The notes under the pieces are model-generated. The model was given only the letters and a program-made list of their open reading frames with translations. It did no database searches and was not told the DNA's origin. Positions 44,170 through 53,598 of a stretch of 64,000 nucleotides of DNA are shown one piece after another. The stretch comes from Cribrihabitans marinus. Lineage in GTDB: Bacteria > Pseudomonadota > Alphaproteobacteria > Rhodobacterales > Rhodobacteraceae. Position 1 is the first letter of the stretch, and the number at the start of each line of letters is the position of its first letter. Made by a program: the position numbers and the translations under genes. The DNA lies in contig NZ_FNYD01000003.1 in assembly GCF_900109035.1 (NCBI RefSeq), positions 1 to 64,000 of the forward strand. The letters run 5' to 3'.

Positions 44170-47100
44170 ATGAGCACGCGTCTGCCCAGCCACGGCCGGC
44201 TGATCGACCGCTCGGCCCAGGTCACCTTCACCTTCAACGGCGCGACCATGCGCGGCTATGCCGGCGACACGCTGGCCTCGGCGCTGCTGGCCAACGACCG
44301 GATGATGGTCGGCCGATCCTTCAAATATCACCGCCCGCGCGGCGTGGTCGCCAGCGGCGCGGAAGAGCCAAACGCCCTGGTCGGGCTGGGGCAGGGCAAC
44401 AGGTTCGAGCCGAACCAGCGCGCCACCACCACCGAGCTTTTCGACGGGCTCACCGCGGTCAGCCAGAACCACTGGCCCAGCCTCGATTTCGACATCGGCG
44501 CGGTCAACACGGCGCTGGCCCGGTTCCTGCCGGCGGGCTTCTACTACAAGATGTTCATCCATCCGCAGCCGTTCTGGAAACATGTCTACGAGCCCTTCAT
44601 CCGCAAGTCGGCGGGCCTGGGCCGCGCCCCGGACAGCGAGGCGCGCGATGCCGATACCTATGAGCATTTCCATGTCCAGACCGATATCCTGGTGATCGGC
44701 GGCGGGGTTGCGGGGCTGCTGGCGGCGCGCAATGCCGCGCTCAGCGGCGCGCGGGTGTTGCTGATCGAGCAGACCGCGCATTGGGGCGGACGCGCGCCGG
44801 TCGATGGCGGCACGGTCGATGGCGCGCCTGTGGACAAGTTCGTGGAACAAATCGTTTCCGAGTTGGAAACGATGGCCAACGTGACGATGCGCCTGCGCTG
44901 CATGGGGGCGGGGGTCTATGACCACGGCTATGCCCTGGGATATGAGCGGCTGACCGATCACGACCCGGATGCGCCGGGTCCGCGGCACCGGCTCTGGCGG
45001 ATCCGCGCGCGGCGGATCGTGACCGCGACCGGCGCGATCGAACGGCCGCTCTCCTTTGCCGGCAACGACGTGCCCGGCGTGATGCTGGCCGGTGCGATGC
45101 GCGATTACGTGGTGAACTGGGGCGTCGCCCCCGGGCGCAGGGTGGTGGTGGCCACCAACAACGACGACGCCTACCGCACCGCGATCACGCTCAAGCAGGC
45201 GGGGGTCGACGTGGTGCGCGTGCTGGACGCCCGCGCGGCGGGCGGCGGCGCGCTGATGGAGGAGGCGCGCAGCCTCGGGATCCGCGTCGATCCCGGCCGC
45301 GCCATCGCCAAGGTGTCGGGCGGCAAGCGGGTCAAGAAAGTCGCGATCTGCAACCAGGACGGGATCGGCGGCGCGCGCGAGGACCTGTCCTGCGACGCGG
45401 TGGCGATGTCGGGCGGCTGGTCGCCGGTGGTGCACCTGTGGTCGCATTGCGGCGGCAAGCTGGCCTGGGACGAGGACCGCGCGCATTTCCGGCCCGACCC
45501 CGACCGCCCGCCGCTGGGCGCCGATGGCCGGGGCTTTGTGGTGACCGCGGGCGCGGCCTCGGGCGCGCTGGCGCTGGACGCGGTGCTGGATGATGCCGCC
45601 GCGGCCGGAAAGGCCGCCGCCAAGGCCGCCGGCCACAGCCCGCGCCGGGGCAAGACGCCCCGGGGCGAGACCACGCCCGAGGCTGCGATGGAGCCGGTCT
45701 GGCTGATGCCGGCCCGCGCCGACACGCCGCTGAGGATGAAGTCCTGGCTGGATTTCCAGAACGACGTGAAGGTCTCGGATGTGCAGCTGGCCGCGCGCGA
45801 GGGGTATGAAAGCGTCGAGCACACCAAGCGATACACCACGCTGGGCATGGCGACGGATCAGGGAAAACTGAGCAACATCAACGGCCTGGCGATCCTGGCC
45901 GACGCGCTGGAGGCCGAGATCCCCAAGGTCGGTACGACCACCTTCCGCCCGCCCTACACGCCGATCTCGATGGGCGCCATCGCCGGCGAGGCGCGCGGCG
46001 AGGTGTTCCAGCCGATCCGGCGCACGCCGATGCATGACTGGCACGAGAGGAACGGCGCGGATTGGGAGCCGGTCGGCCACTGGCGCCGCCCCTTCACCTA
46101 TCTGCGCCCCGGTGAGACGGTGCATGACGCGGTGAACCGCGAGGTGAAGAACACCCGCGAGAACCTGGGCCTGCTCGATGCCTCGACACTGGGCAAGCTG
46201 GTGGTCAAGGGGCCGGATGCGGGCCGGTTCCTCGACATGATGTATACCAACATGATGTCCACTCTGAAGGTCGGCAAATGCCGCTACGGGTTGATGTGCT
46301 CGGAGAACGGCTTCCTGATCGACGACGGGGTGGTGGCCCGGATCGACGAGGACACCTGGCTGTGCCACACAACCACGGGCGGAGCCGAGCATATCCATGC
46401 CCATATGGAGGAATGGCTGCAGACCGAATGGTGGGACTGGAAGGTCCATGTCGCCAACCTGACCGAGCAATACGCCCAGGTCGCCGTGGTCGGCCCCAAC
46501 GCCCGCAAGGTGCTGGAGACGCTGGGCGGCATGGACCTGTCGAAGGAGGCGCTGGCCTTCATGGAATGGAAGGACGGGCGGATCGGCGAATTCGACGCGC
46601 GGGTCTATCGCATCTCGTTCTCGGGCGAGTTGAGCTACGAGATCGCCGTGCCCGCATCAAAGGGCCAGGCGTTCTGGGACGCGCTGATTGAGGCGGGGCG
46701 CGCGTTCGGGGTGATGCCCTATGGCACCGAATGCCTGCACATCCTGCGCGCCGAGAAGGGGTTCATCATGATCGGCGACGAGACCGACGGCACGGTGATC
46801 CCGCAGGATCTGGGCCTGAGCTGGGCGATTTCCAAGAAGAAAGAGGACTTCCTGGGCAAGCGCGCACAGCAGCGCAGCCACATGACCGACCCCAATCGCT
46901 GGAAACTGGTGGGGCTGGAGACTGTGGACGGATCGGTGCTGCCCGATGGCGCCTATGCGGTCGGCGAGGGCGTGAATGCCAATGGTCAGCGCAACACGGT
47001 CGGGCGGGTGACCTCGACCTATCACTCGGCCAACCTGGGCCGGGGCATCGCCATGGGGCTGGTTCTGAACGGGCCCGACCGGATGGGCGAGGTGCTGGAG

Positions 47101-47187
47101 TTTCCGGGCACGGACGGGACGGTATTCAAGGCGAAAATCGTGGACCCAGTGGTCTATGACAAGGACGGGGAGAAGCAGAATGTCTGA
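44170..47187 (+). CDS. soxA: Sarcosine oxidase alpha subunit
   Basis: A 1005-residue subunit with an NAD-binding domain (Rossmann motif VIGGGVAGLLAARN near residue 175), an N-terminal Fer2-like segment, and a C-terminal aminomethyltransferase (GcvT-like) half (about 600-1000) that passes the methylene to tetrahydrofolate. ATG 44170 is used. soxG overlaps its end by eight bases. The length is normal. The start lies 67 bases after soxD, the gap holding a partial dispersed repeat. Confidence 0.95.
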   Translation: MSTRLPSHGRLIDRSAQVTFTFNGATMRGYAGDTLASALLANDRMMVGRSFKYHRPRGVVASGAEEPNALVGLGQGNRFEPNQRATTTELFDGLTAVSQNHWPSLDFDIGAVNTALARFLPAGFYYKMFIHPQPFWKHVYEPFIRKSAGLGRAPDSEARDADTYEHFHVQTDILVIGGGVAGLLAARNAALSGARVLLIEQTAHWGGRAPVDGGTVDGAPVDKFVEQIVSELETMANVTMRLRCMGAGVYDHGYALGYERLTDHDPDAPGPRHRLWRIRARRIVTATGAIERPLSFAGNDVPGVMLAGAMRDYVVNWGVAPGRRVVVATNNDDAYRTAITLKQAGVDVVRVLDARAAGGGALMEEARSLGIRVDPGRAIAKVSGGKRVKKVAICNQDGIGGAREDLSCDAVAMSGGWSPVVHLWSHCGGKLAWDEDRAHFRPDPDRPPLGADGRGFVVTAGAASGALALDAVLDDAAAAGKAAAKAAGHSPRRGKTPRGETTPEAAMEPVWLMPARADTPLRMKSWLDFQNDVKVSDVQLAAREGYESVEHTKRYTTLGMATDQGKLSNINGLAILADALEAEIPKVGTTTFRPPYTPISMGAIAGEARGEVFQPIRRTPMHDWHERNGADWEPVGHWRRPFTYLRPGETVHDAVNREVKNTRENLGLLDASTLGKLVVKGPDAGRFLDMMYTNMMSTLKVGKCRYGLMCSENGFLIDDGVVARIDEDTWLCHTTTGGAEHIHAHMEEWLQTEWWDWKVHVANLTEQYAQVAVVGPNARKVLETLGGMDLSKEALAFMEWKDGRIGEFDARVYRISFSGELSYEIAVPASKGQAFWDALIEAGRAFGVMPYGTECLHILRAEKGFIMIGDETDGTVIPQDLGLSWAISKKKEDFLGKRAQQRSHMTDPNRWKLVGLETVDGSVLPDGAYAVGEGVNANGQRNTVGRVTSTYHSANLGRGIAMGLVLNGPDRMGEVLEFPGTDGTVFKAKIVDPVVYDKDGEKQNV

Positions 47188-47749
47188 CGCGGTCAGCGCA
47201 TTGGGTGGCGTGTCCTTCGATGGCATCGCCCGGATCGAGGAATGCGGGTTGCAGGGCATGATCACCCTGCGCGGCGATCTGTCCGACCAGGCGCTGGCCG
47301 CGGCCGTGACCAGGGCTACCGGGCAGAAGAAGCTGCCCGAAGCCAACCGCGCCCGGGTGGCGGGCGAGAGCGGGGTGTGCTGGATGTCGCCCGACGAGCT
47401 GCTGTTGCTGGTGCCCTATGAAGAGGTGGGCGGCAGGCTGGAGGCTTTGGTCGCGGCGCTGAAGGACAGCCACGCCCTGGCGGTGAACGTCTCGGACGCG
47501 CGGGCTGTCTTTCGCGTCACGGGCGACGCCGCGCGCGAGGTGCTGGCCAAGCTGGCGCCCGTCGACCTGTCGCGCGACGCCTTCCAGCCGGGCCGGTTCC
47601 GCCGCACGCGGCTGGCCCAGGTGCCGGCCGCGTTCTGGATGGAAGAGGACGAAAGCTTCCGCATCGTCTGTTTCCGGTCGGTGGCCGACTACGTGTTCAA
47701 GCTGCTCAAGGTGGCCGCCCAACCCGGCAGCAAGGTGGGCGTGCTCTGA
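47180..47749 (+). CDS. soxG: Sarcosine oxidase gamma subunit
   Basis: A 189-residue SoxG, the smallest structural subunit, with the GcvT-like small-domain fold (ARVAGESGVCWMSPDELLLL and FRRTRLAQVPAAFW). ATG 47180 overlaps the end of soxA by eight bases, which implies coupling. It closes the operon; the formyl-THF or serine-cycle genes often found next are not in this window. A dispersed repeat lies just beyond its stop. Confidence 0.93.
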   Translation: MSDAVSALGGVSFDGIARIEECGLQGMITLRGDLSDQALAAAVTRATGQKKLPEANRARVAGESGVCWMSPDELLLLVPYEEVGGRLEALVAALKDSHALAVNVSDARAVFRVTGDAAREVLAKLAPVDLSRDAFQPGRFRRTRLAQVPAAFWMEEDESFRIVCFRSVADYVFKLLKVAAQPGSKVGVL

Positions 47750-47757
47750 ACGGGCTT

Positions 47758-47824
47758 GGGGGCTCTGCCCCCGTCCGGCCGCGCGGCGGCCGGACTCCCC
47801 CGGAGTATTTCTGAAAAGATGAAG
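47758..47824. repeat. Dispersed intergenic repeat, copy 1
   Basis: A GC-rich dyad (GGGGGCTCTGCCCCC) followed by a second dyad and ACTCCCCCGGAGTATTTC-GAAAAGATGAAG. It resembles the copy at 49360-49425 over its full length. Elements ending CTCCCCCGG-(G/A)-TATTT...AAGATGA recur in Roseobacter-group intergenic DNA, from memory, usually at gene ends. Confidence 0.6.
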
Positions 47825-47837
47825 CCCGGGTGGTGGC

Positions 47838-48644
47838 TCAGGGCGTGAACAGGAAACTGGGAAATCCGGCCGTCGCCTCCGGTTTGGTGAAATCGGCCGC
47901 CGGGGCGCCGGGGCGGTCGCCGTAAAAGCCGAGCGCCCGGGCCAGATCGGCCATGCGCCCATCTCGTTGCTCTTCGGGCAGGAAGGGCGCGTGGGTCGAG
48001 AGGTAAAGCGCCGGGCGCTGCGTTTCGAGCCAGCCGGTCATGGTGGGAATGAGGTCGAACTCGGCGCCCTCGACATCCATCTTGACCAGGCTCACGCCCG
48101 ACAGGTCGACCGCCGACGCGAACTGGTCCCAGGCTATCGTCAGCGCATCGGTGCCATGCGCGCCACTGTGCAAAAGCGAGGTCATGGAATCGCCCGCCTC
48201 GCCACCGAACGAGGCCATGCGCGCCACGCCGACCCCGTCCGACAGGGCAACGCAGAAGGCCGAGACGTTGGTCAGCCCGTTCATCTCGATGTTCCAGGCC
48301 AGGTGGCGGAAGGCCACCGGGTCGGGTTCGAAACACCAGACATGGCGGGCGCGGCGGGCGGCGTAGAGCACGGTGGGGCCGATCCAGGCACCGATATCGA
48401 CATAATCGCGGTCGGGTGACAGGTGGCGGTCGAGCACCGCGAAGGTCTCGGGCTCCCAGTCGCCGCGCGACGCCTTGCGCCAGAATTTCGAATGGTAGGG
48501 ATCGAGGCGAAACGGCGCTCCATTGAGCCGCCCGGCATAGTGCCCTCGGGCGCGGTAGAAGATTTTGCGCGCGCGGGTGAACAATTTCCGCCTCCATGCG
48601 TTGATTTGCCGTCCACCCTTGACCTGCCGGCAAGCCCGCCGCAT
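47838..48644 (-). CDS. FkbM-family methyltransferase
   Basis: A 268-residue SAM-dependent methyltransferase of the FkbM family. The SAM site is DIGAWIGPTVLYAARRA, and the family signature LVKMDVEGAEFDLIP is clear. ATG 48644 is chosen because the earlier starts overlap the divergent sodB region. FkbM proteins methylate sugars or other small molecules; the acceptor here is unknown. The start is 45 bases from sodB, so the two genes share a divergent promoter region. Confidence 0.85.
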   Translation of the reverse strand: MRRACRQVKGGRQINAWRRKLFTRARKIFYRARGHYAGRLNGAPFRLDPYHSKFWRKASRGDWEPETFAVLDRHLSPDRDYVDIGAWIGPTVLYAARRARHVWCFEPDPVAFRHLAWNIEMNGLTNVSAFCVALSDGVGVARMASFGGEAGDSMTSLLHSGAHGTDALTIAWDQFASAVDLSGVSLVKMDVEGAEFDLIPTMTGWLETQRPALYLSTHAPFLPEEQRDGRMADLARALGFYGDRPGAPAADFTKPEATAGFPSFLFTP

Positions 48645-48688
48645 GTAACCGGTGGAACCGCAACACTCATTCAAGACAGGGGGCCAAG

Positions 48689-49288
48689 ATGGCTTTTGAA
48701 CTTCCCGACCTTCCTTATGCACATGACGCGCTGGCATCCAAGGGCATGTCGGCGGAAACGCTGGAATTCCACCACGACATCCACCACAAGGCCTATGTCG
48801 ACAACGGCAACAAGGCGATTGCCGGCACCGAGTGGGACGGCAAGTCGATGGAAGAGATCATCACCGGCACCTATGACAAGTCGGCCGTGGCCCAGAGCGG
48901 GATCTTCAACAACATCAGCCAGTTGTGGAACCACAACCAGTTCTGGGAGATGATGGGGCCGGGCGACTCGAAGATGCCGGGCGAGCTGGAGACGGCGCTG
49001 ACCGAGGCCTTCGGTTCGGTGGACGAGTTCAAGTCGAAATTCGCCGCCGCCGGCGCGGGTCAGTTCGGGTCGGGCTGGGCCTGGCTGGTCAAGAAACCGG
49101 ACGGCTCGCTGGACGTGACCAAGACCGAGAACGGGGTCAACCCGCTCTGCTTCGGCCAGACCGCGCTGCTGGGCTGCGACGTGTGGGAGCACAGCTACTA
49201 CATTGATTTCCGCAACAAGCGTCCCGCCTACCTGGACAATTTCCTCAACAACCTGGTGAACTGGGAGAACGTCGCCTCGCGGATGTAA
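48689..49288 (+). CDS. sodB: Superoxide dismutase (Fe/Mn)
   Basis: A 199-residue iron/manganese superoxide dismutase. Metal ligands are in EFHHDIHHKAYV, NHNQFWEMM and CDVWEHSYYIDF. The start is MAFELPDLPYAHDAL. It is transcribed alone from the FkbM divergence and ends in a strong terminator. The Fe-type wording (SGIFNNISQLWNHNQFW) favours iron or a cambialistic enzyme, but metal choice cannot be fixed from sequence. Confidence 0.96.
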   Translation: MAFELPDLPYAHDALASKGMSAETLEFHHDIHHKAYVDNGNKAIAGTEWDGKSMEEIITGTYDKSAVAQSGIFNNISQLWNHNQFWEMMGPGDSKMPGELETALTEAFGSVDEFKSKFAAAGAGQFGSGWAWLVKKPDGSLDVTKTENGVNPLCFGQTALLGCDVWEHSYYIDFRNKRPAYLDNFLNNLVNWENVASRM

Positions 49289-49315
49289 CCGCCCTGGACC
49301 GACGAGATGTGACAG

Positions 49316-49341
49316 GGCCCGCCAGCTTGGCGGGCCTTTTT
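49316..49341 (+). terminator. Rho-independent terminator after sodB
   Basis: Perfect nine-base stem (GGCCCGCCA / TGGCGGGCC) with a three-base loop and five T, 27 bases after the stop. Confidence 0.85.
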
Positions 49342-49359
49342 CCTTGCGGATCCGGGGCA

Positions 49360-49425
49360 GGGGGCGCTGCCCCCGTCCGCCCCTGGAGCGGACTCCCCCG
49401 GGATATTTGCGGCAAGAGGATGAGG
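49360..49425. repeat. Dispersed intergenic repeat, copy 2
   Basis: GGGGGCGCTGCCCCC dyad followed by CCGTCCGC and GCGGACTCCCCCGGGATATTT, ending in AAGAGGATGAG. It aligns end to end with the copy at 47758-47824 and lies again between gene ends. Confidence 0.6.
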
Positions 49426-49429
49426 CCGG

Positions 49430-49975
49430 TCAGGCCAGGTGGCGGCGCAGCGCGTCCATCGCGGTCTCGGGGCCGTCGACCCAGGTGAGGAAGCCCGCTA
49501 GCGAGGCGTCGGCGAAGCCCTGCGACACGGTCTGGTCAACCAGGGCGCGCAGCGGATCCCAGTAGCCGTCCACGTTCATCACCACGATGGGCTTGTCGTG
49601 CAGGCCCAGCTGGCGCCAGGTCAGCGCCTCGAACAGCTCGTCGAGCGAGCCGGCGCCGCCGGGGAGGACGACCACCGCGTCGGCGTTCATGATCATCACC
49701 TTCTTGCGCTCGTGCATGGTTTCAGTGACGACATAGCGGGTCAGGTCGGTCTTGCCGACCTCGCGCCGCACAAGGTGGTCGGGGATCACGCCGAAGGTCT
49801 CGCCGCCCGCAGACTGGGCGGCGCGGGCGACCTCTCCCATCAGTCCCACGTCGCCCGCACCGTAGACCAGGCGCCAGCCGGCGCGCGCCAGCAACATGCC
49901 GAAATTGCGGGCGGTTTCGGCATAGGCCGGGATTGCCCCGTTTCGGGATCCGCAATAGACACATATGGATTTCAT
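49430..49975 (-). CDS. LOG-family nucleotide phosphoribohydrolase
   Basis: A 181-residue Rossmann-like protein of the LOG/TIGR00730 family, with PGGAGSLDELFEALTWRQLG; the usual PGGxGTxxE has Ser in place of Thr. The protein family hydrolyses nucleoside 5'-monophosphates such as cytokinin ribosides, releasing the base. Bacterial members may serve AMP salvage. It starts MKSICVYCGSR, which is common in the family. It faces sodB across the terminator and repeat. Confidence 0.9.
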   Translation of the reverse strand: MKSICVYCGSRNGAIPAYAETARNFGMLLARAGWRLVYGAGDVGLMGEVARAAQSAGGETFGVIPDHLVRREVGKTDLTRYVVTETMHERKKVMIMNADAVVVLPGGAGSLDELFEALTWRQLGLHDKPIVVMNVDGYWDPLRALVDQTVSQGFADASLAGFLTWVDGPETAMDALRRHLA

Positions 49976-50079
49976 CGGGGACGGGCCTCGCGCAGGAGCG
50001 TTCTGTGTTTTGACCGGTGATAGCGGGATTGCTAGGGTTGCTCAACCGGGCCCGTGCCCGGCTCATGGAAAGGACGCGC

Positions 50080-51714
50080 ATGGCGGACAAGGCCGGCACC
50101 GGAGGGTCGGGAACCTTCGTTTGGGGGATCGTGGCCGGTGGCCTGGCGGTCGCCGCCGTGGCGGGGGGATATGTGCTGTGGTCTCGGGGCGATGACGCGC
50201 CGTCCGAGGCGGTGGCGGTTGCGCCTCCGGTCGAACCTGCCGGAGAGGCCGAGGGTGCTGAGCCGGGGGAGTCTGTTTCTGTTCCGGAGGTCGAACCGGA
50301 CACCGCCGAAATGCCGGACACGGACAGCGCGACCGCGCCATCCCCGCCGGTCGAGGTCGAAACGACGGATCGTGCGCCTGCGCCCGAGACTTCGGCGCCG
50401 GAGACCGCCGCGCTGGACACGCCGGAGGCGCCGCCTGAGGTCGAGCCAGACGCCCCGGAAACGGCTGTCGAGACAGATCCGGTGGCGGGCTTGTCCGCGC
50501 CGCAGGTCGATCTGGTCCGGGTCGAGCCGGACGGGGCGGTGACGCTGGCCGGGCGCGCCGATCCGGGCAGCCGGGTGGTGGTGCTGCTGGACGGGACGGA
50601 AGTGCATGAGTTCGACGTGGATGACAGCGGCCAGTTCGCTGCCTTCTTCGACGTGCCCTTTGCCACCGATCCGCGCGCGCTGGCCCTGCAGGCGCGGCGC
50701 GAGGGGCAGGCGGCGCTGTCGGCGGATCTGGTGATTGCCGGGCTTCCCGCGCCGGCGCCCGAACCGGCGGCTCCGTCGGAGCCGACCGACACGGGCACAT
50801 CGGCGGAGACCGATCCGCCTACACCCACGACCGATCCGGTGGAAGCGGCGCCCGCCACTCAGACCGCCACAGCGACACCGCCCGCCGAACTGGCCGATCC
50901 AGCAACACCCGCACAGGCGCCGCTGCGAACGGCCGAGGCGCAAGCGGTGACGCCCGATGCCGAACCGGCCCCCGTGACGAGCGAAGCGGACACGAGCACC
51001 GAAGTGGAGCCCGCGCCGGAGTCGTTGGCCGGGCTGACGCCCGAAGGCCCCGCTCCCGAGGCGACGCAGGTCACCGTGCAGCCCGCCGCGCCGGCGGCGT
51101 CCTCCGCGACCCCGGTGGCCGAGGCACAACCCAACGTCGCCGCCGGGCAACCGGCCCCGACCAGCCGACCGCTGGTGCTGCGCTCGGACGCGCAGGGCGT
51201 CGAGGTGTTGCAGGCGCCCGGCGATGGCACCGTGGCACGCGACCGGATCGCGCTGGACACGATCGGCTATTCCGCCGCCGGGGCCGTGCAGCTGACCGGC
51301 CGGTCGCGCACCGGGTCGGTGATCCGGATCTATCTCGACAACCGGGCGGTGTCCGATTTCACCGCCGATGCCGGCGGCCGCTGGCGCGGCGAGCTGGGCG
51401 ACATCGCTCCGGGGGTCTATACCCTGCGCCTGGATGAGCTGGACTCCGACGGCGCGGTGCTGAGCCGGATCGAAACCCCGTTCCAGCGCGCCGCACCCGA
51501 CGCGCTGCGCCCGGTGGCCAGCGGCGACGCGCCGGTGCAGGCCGCGCCGCAGGTGCGCGCCGTCACCGTGCAGCGCGGCGACACGCTCTGGGCGATCTCG
51601 CGCGAGCGCTATGGCGAGGGGCTGCTCTATGTGAAACTCTTCGAGGCCAACCGCGACGACATCCGTGACCCCGACCTGATCTATCCGGGCCAGGTCTTCA
51701 CCGTTCCCGACTGA
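50080..51714 (+). CDS. LysM-domain envelope protein with long disordered linker
   Basis: A 544-residue protein: N-terminal membrane helix (about 12-33), a long Pro/Ala/Glu/Thr-rich low-complexity region broken by two beta-domains (about 145-215 and 360-450), and a C-terminal LysM module (last 50 residues; [16 protein letters not shown]). It probably spans the periplasm and binds peptidoglycan. ATG 50080 has GGAAAGGA upstream; an ATG at 50065 or GTG at 50017 could also start it. Similar proteins occur throughout Rhodobacteraceae upstream of the ABC exporter that follows. Confidence 0.82.
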   Translation: MADKAGTGGSGTFVWGIVAGGLAVAAVAGGYVLWSRGDDAPSEAVAVAPPVEPAGEAEGAEPGESVSVPEVEPDTAEMPDTDSATAPSPPVEVETTDRAPAPETSAPETAALDTPEAPPEVEPDAPETAVETDPVAGLSAPQVDLVRVEPDGAVTLAGRADPGSRVVVLLDGTEVHEFDVDDSGQFAAFFDVPFATDPRALALQARREGQAALSADLVIAGLPAPAPEPAAPSEPTDTGTSAETDPPTPTTDPVEAAPATQTATATPPAELADPATPAQAPLRTAEAQAVTPDAEPAPVTSEADTSTEVEPAPESLAGLTPEGPAPEATQVTVQPAAPAASSATPVAEAQPNVAAGQPAPTSRPLVLRSDAQGVEVLQAPGDGTVARDRIALDTIGYSAAGAVQLTGRSRTGSVIRIYLDNRAVSDFTADAGGRWRGELGDIAPGVYTLRLDELDSDGAVLSRIETPFQRAAPDALRPVASGDAPVQAAPQVRAVTVQRGDTLWAISRERYGEGLLYVKLFEANRDDIRDPDLIYPGQVFTVPD

Positions 51715-51774
51715 GGTTTGTCGCTGGTATCCCGGCCGTGACCGGGCTATCTGGGACGTCAGGCAAGGGACATC

Positions 51775-53598
51775 ATGCGAAGACGCGCCCCCACCCATTC
51801 CGGCGACATCCCGCCCGAGGCCGAACGGCGCTCGGGCTTGCGGACGATCCGCAAGGTCGCGCCGTATCTCTGGCCCGACGGCAAACCCTGGGTCAAGCGC
51901 CGCGTGGTGCTGGCCATGGCGATGCTGGTGCTGGCCAAGGTGATCGCCGTCTATACGCCGATCCTCTACAAGGGGGCCGTCGATGCGCTGGCGGGCGAGG
52001 GCGTGCCGCCGCTGGCGCTGGGCGCGGTCGGGCTGACCGTGGCCTATGGCGTGGCGCGGATGATGACCGTGGGCTTTCAGCAGCTGCGCGACGCGCTTTT
52101 TGCGCCGGTGGGGCAGCGCGCGCTGCGGGCGCTGGCGCTGGAGACCTTCCGCCACATCCACCGCCTGTCCATGCGCTATCACATCACGCGGCGCACCGGC
52201 GGGCTGAGCCGGGTGATCGAGCGCGGGGTCAAGGGCGTCGACTTCCTGCTGCGCTTCCTGCTGTTCTCGATCGGTCCGCTGATTCTGGAATTGTTGATGG
52301 TCGCGGTGGTGCTGATGGTGCTGTTCGACGTCTGGTACCTGGTCGTTGTGGTGGTCACGATCGCGCTCTACACCTGGTTCACCTTTGCCGTGACCGAATG
52401 GCGGGTGAAGCTGCGCCGCGAGATGAACGACCAGGACACCGAGGCCAACCAGCGCGCCATCGACAGCCTCCTGAACTTCGAAACAGTCAAGTATTTCAGT
52501 GCGGAAGAGCGTGAAGCTCACCGTTACGACCAGTCGATGCAGGCCTATGAAGGGGCCGCGCTCAAGACCGCCTATTCGCTGGCCTTCCTGAATTTCGGCC
52601 AGTCCTTCCTGATCACCTGCGGGCTGATCGGAGTGATGGTTCTGGCCGCCGTCGGGGTCCAGTCGGGCGCCCTGACCGTGGGCGATTTCGTGATGGTCAA
52701 CGCCTACATGATCCAGATCACCGTTCCGCTGAACTTCCTCGGCACCGTCTATCGCGAGATCCGCCAGGCCCTGGTGGACATGGGCGAGATGTTCACGCTG
52801 CTGGAACAGCCCGCCGAGGTTTCCGACCGGCCCGGCGCCCAGCCTCTGCAGGTCTCGGGCGGCGAGATCGCGCTGGAGGAGGTGCGGTTCGGCTATGACC
52901 CCGAGCGCGAGATCCTCAAGGGCGTCTCGCTGACCGTGCCGGCAGGCCAGACCGTGGCCATTGTCGGCGCCACAGGGTCGGGAAAGTCCACCATCGGGCG
53001 GCTGCTGTTCCGGTTCTACGACGTGACCGGCGGCGCGATGAAGATCGACGGCCAGGATCTGCGCGACGTCACCCAGGACAGCCTGCATGCCGCCATCGGT
53101 GTGGTGCCGCAGGATACCGTGCTCTTCAACGACACGATCCGCTACAACATCGCCTATGGGCAGGCCGAGGCCACCCTGGCGCAGATCGAGGAAGCCGCCC
53201 GCGCCGCCCAGATCCACGACTTCATCGTCTCGCTGCCCGAGGGCTATGACACGGCCGTCGGCGAACGCGGGCTGAAACTGTCGGGTGGCGAGAAGCAGCG
53301 GGTCGGCATCGCCCGCACCCTGCTCAAGAACCCGCCCATCCTGCTGCTGGACGAGGCGACCAGCGCGCTGGACACCGATACCGAACAGGAGATCCAGGAG
53401 GCGCTGGCCCTCGCCGGAGAGGGGCGGACGGTGATCACCATCGCGCATCGCCTCAGCACCGTGGCCGAGGCCGACCGCATCGTCGTGCTCGAGGACGGGC
53501 GCATCGTCGAGCAGGGCACCCATGCCGGGCTGCTGGAGCGGCGCGGACGCTATGCGCAGCTCTGGGCGCGCCAGCAACGTGAAGAGGATGCCGCCTGA
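51775..53598 (+). CDS. Atm1-type ABC half-exporter
   Basis: A 607-residue half-transporter: six-helix membrane domain (about 40-330), then an ATPase domain with Walker A GATGSGKST, signature LSGGEKQR, Walker B ILLLDEATSALD and the H-loop TIAHRLST. The N-terminal region (VAPYLWPDGKPWVKRRVV) is typical of bacterial Atm1 homologues that export glutathione persulfide or metal-glutathione complexes. The exosortase gene starts 11 bases inside its end. Export of a sulfur compound is family-based inference. Confidence 0.9.
   Translation: MRRRAPTHSGDIPPEAERRSGLRTIRKVAPYLWPDGKPWVKRRVVLAMAMLVLAKVIAVYTPILYKGAVDALAGEGVPPLALGAVGLTVAYGVARMMTVGFQQLRDALFAPVGQRALRALALETFRHIHRLSMRYHITRRTGGLSRVIERGVKGVDFLLRFLLFSIGPLILELLMVAVVLMVLFDVWYLVVVVVTIALYTWFTFAVTEWRVKLRREMNDQDTEANQRAIDSLLNFETVKYFSAEEREAHRYDQSMQAYEGAALKTAYSLAFLNFGQSFLITCGLIGVMVLAAVGVQSGALTVGDFVMVNAYMIQITVPLNFLGTVYREIRQALVDMGEMFTLLEQPAEVSDRPGAQPLQVSGGEIALEEVRFGYDPEREILKGVSLTVPAGQTVAIVGATGSGKSTIGRLLFRFYDVTGGAMKIDGQDLRDVTQDSLHAAIGVVPQDTVLFNDTIRYNIAYGQAEATLAQIEEAARAAQIHDFIVSLPEGYDTAVGERGLKLSGGEKQRVGIARTLLKNPPILLLDEATSALDTDTEQEIQEALALAGEGRTVITIAHRLSTVAEADRIVVLEDGRIVEQGTHAGLLERRGRYAQLWARQQREEDAA

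Noticed and set aside
44059..46470. 803-codon minus-strand frame over sarcosine oxidase soxA
   Set aside because: Antisense shadow of a gene with full family motifs.
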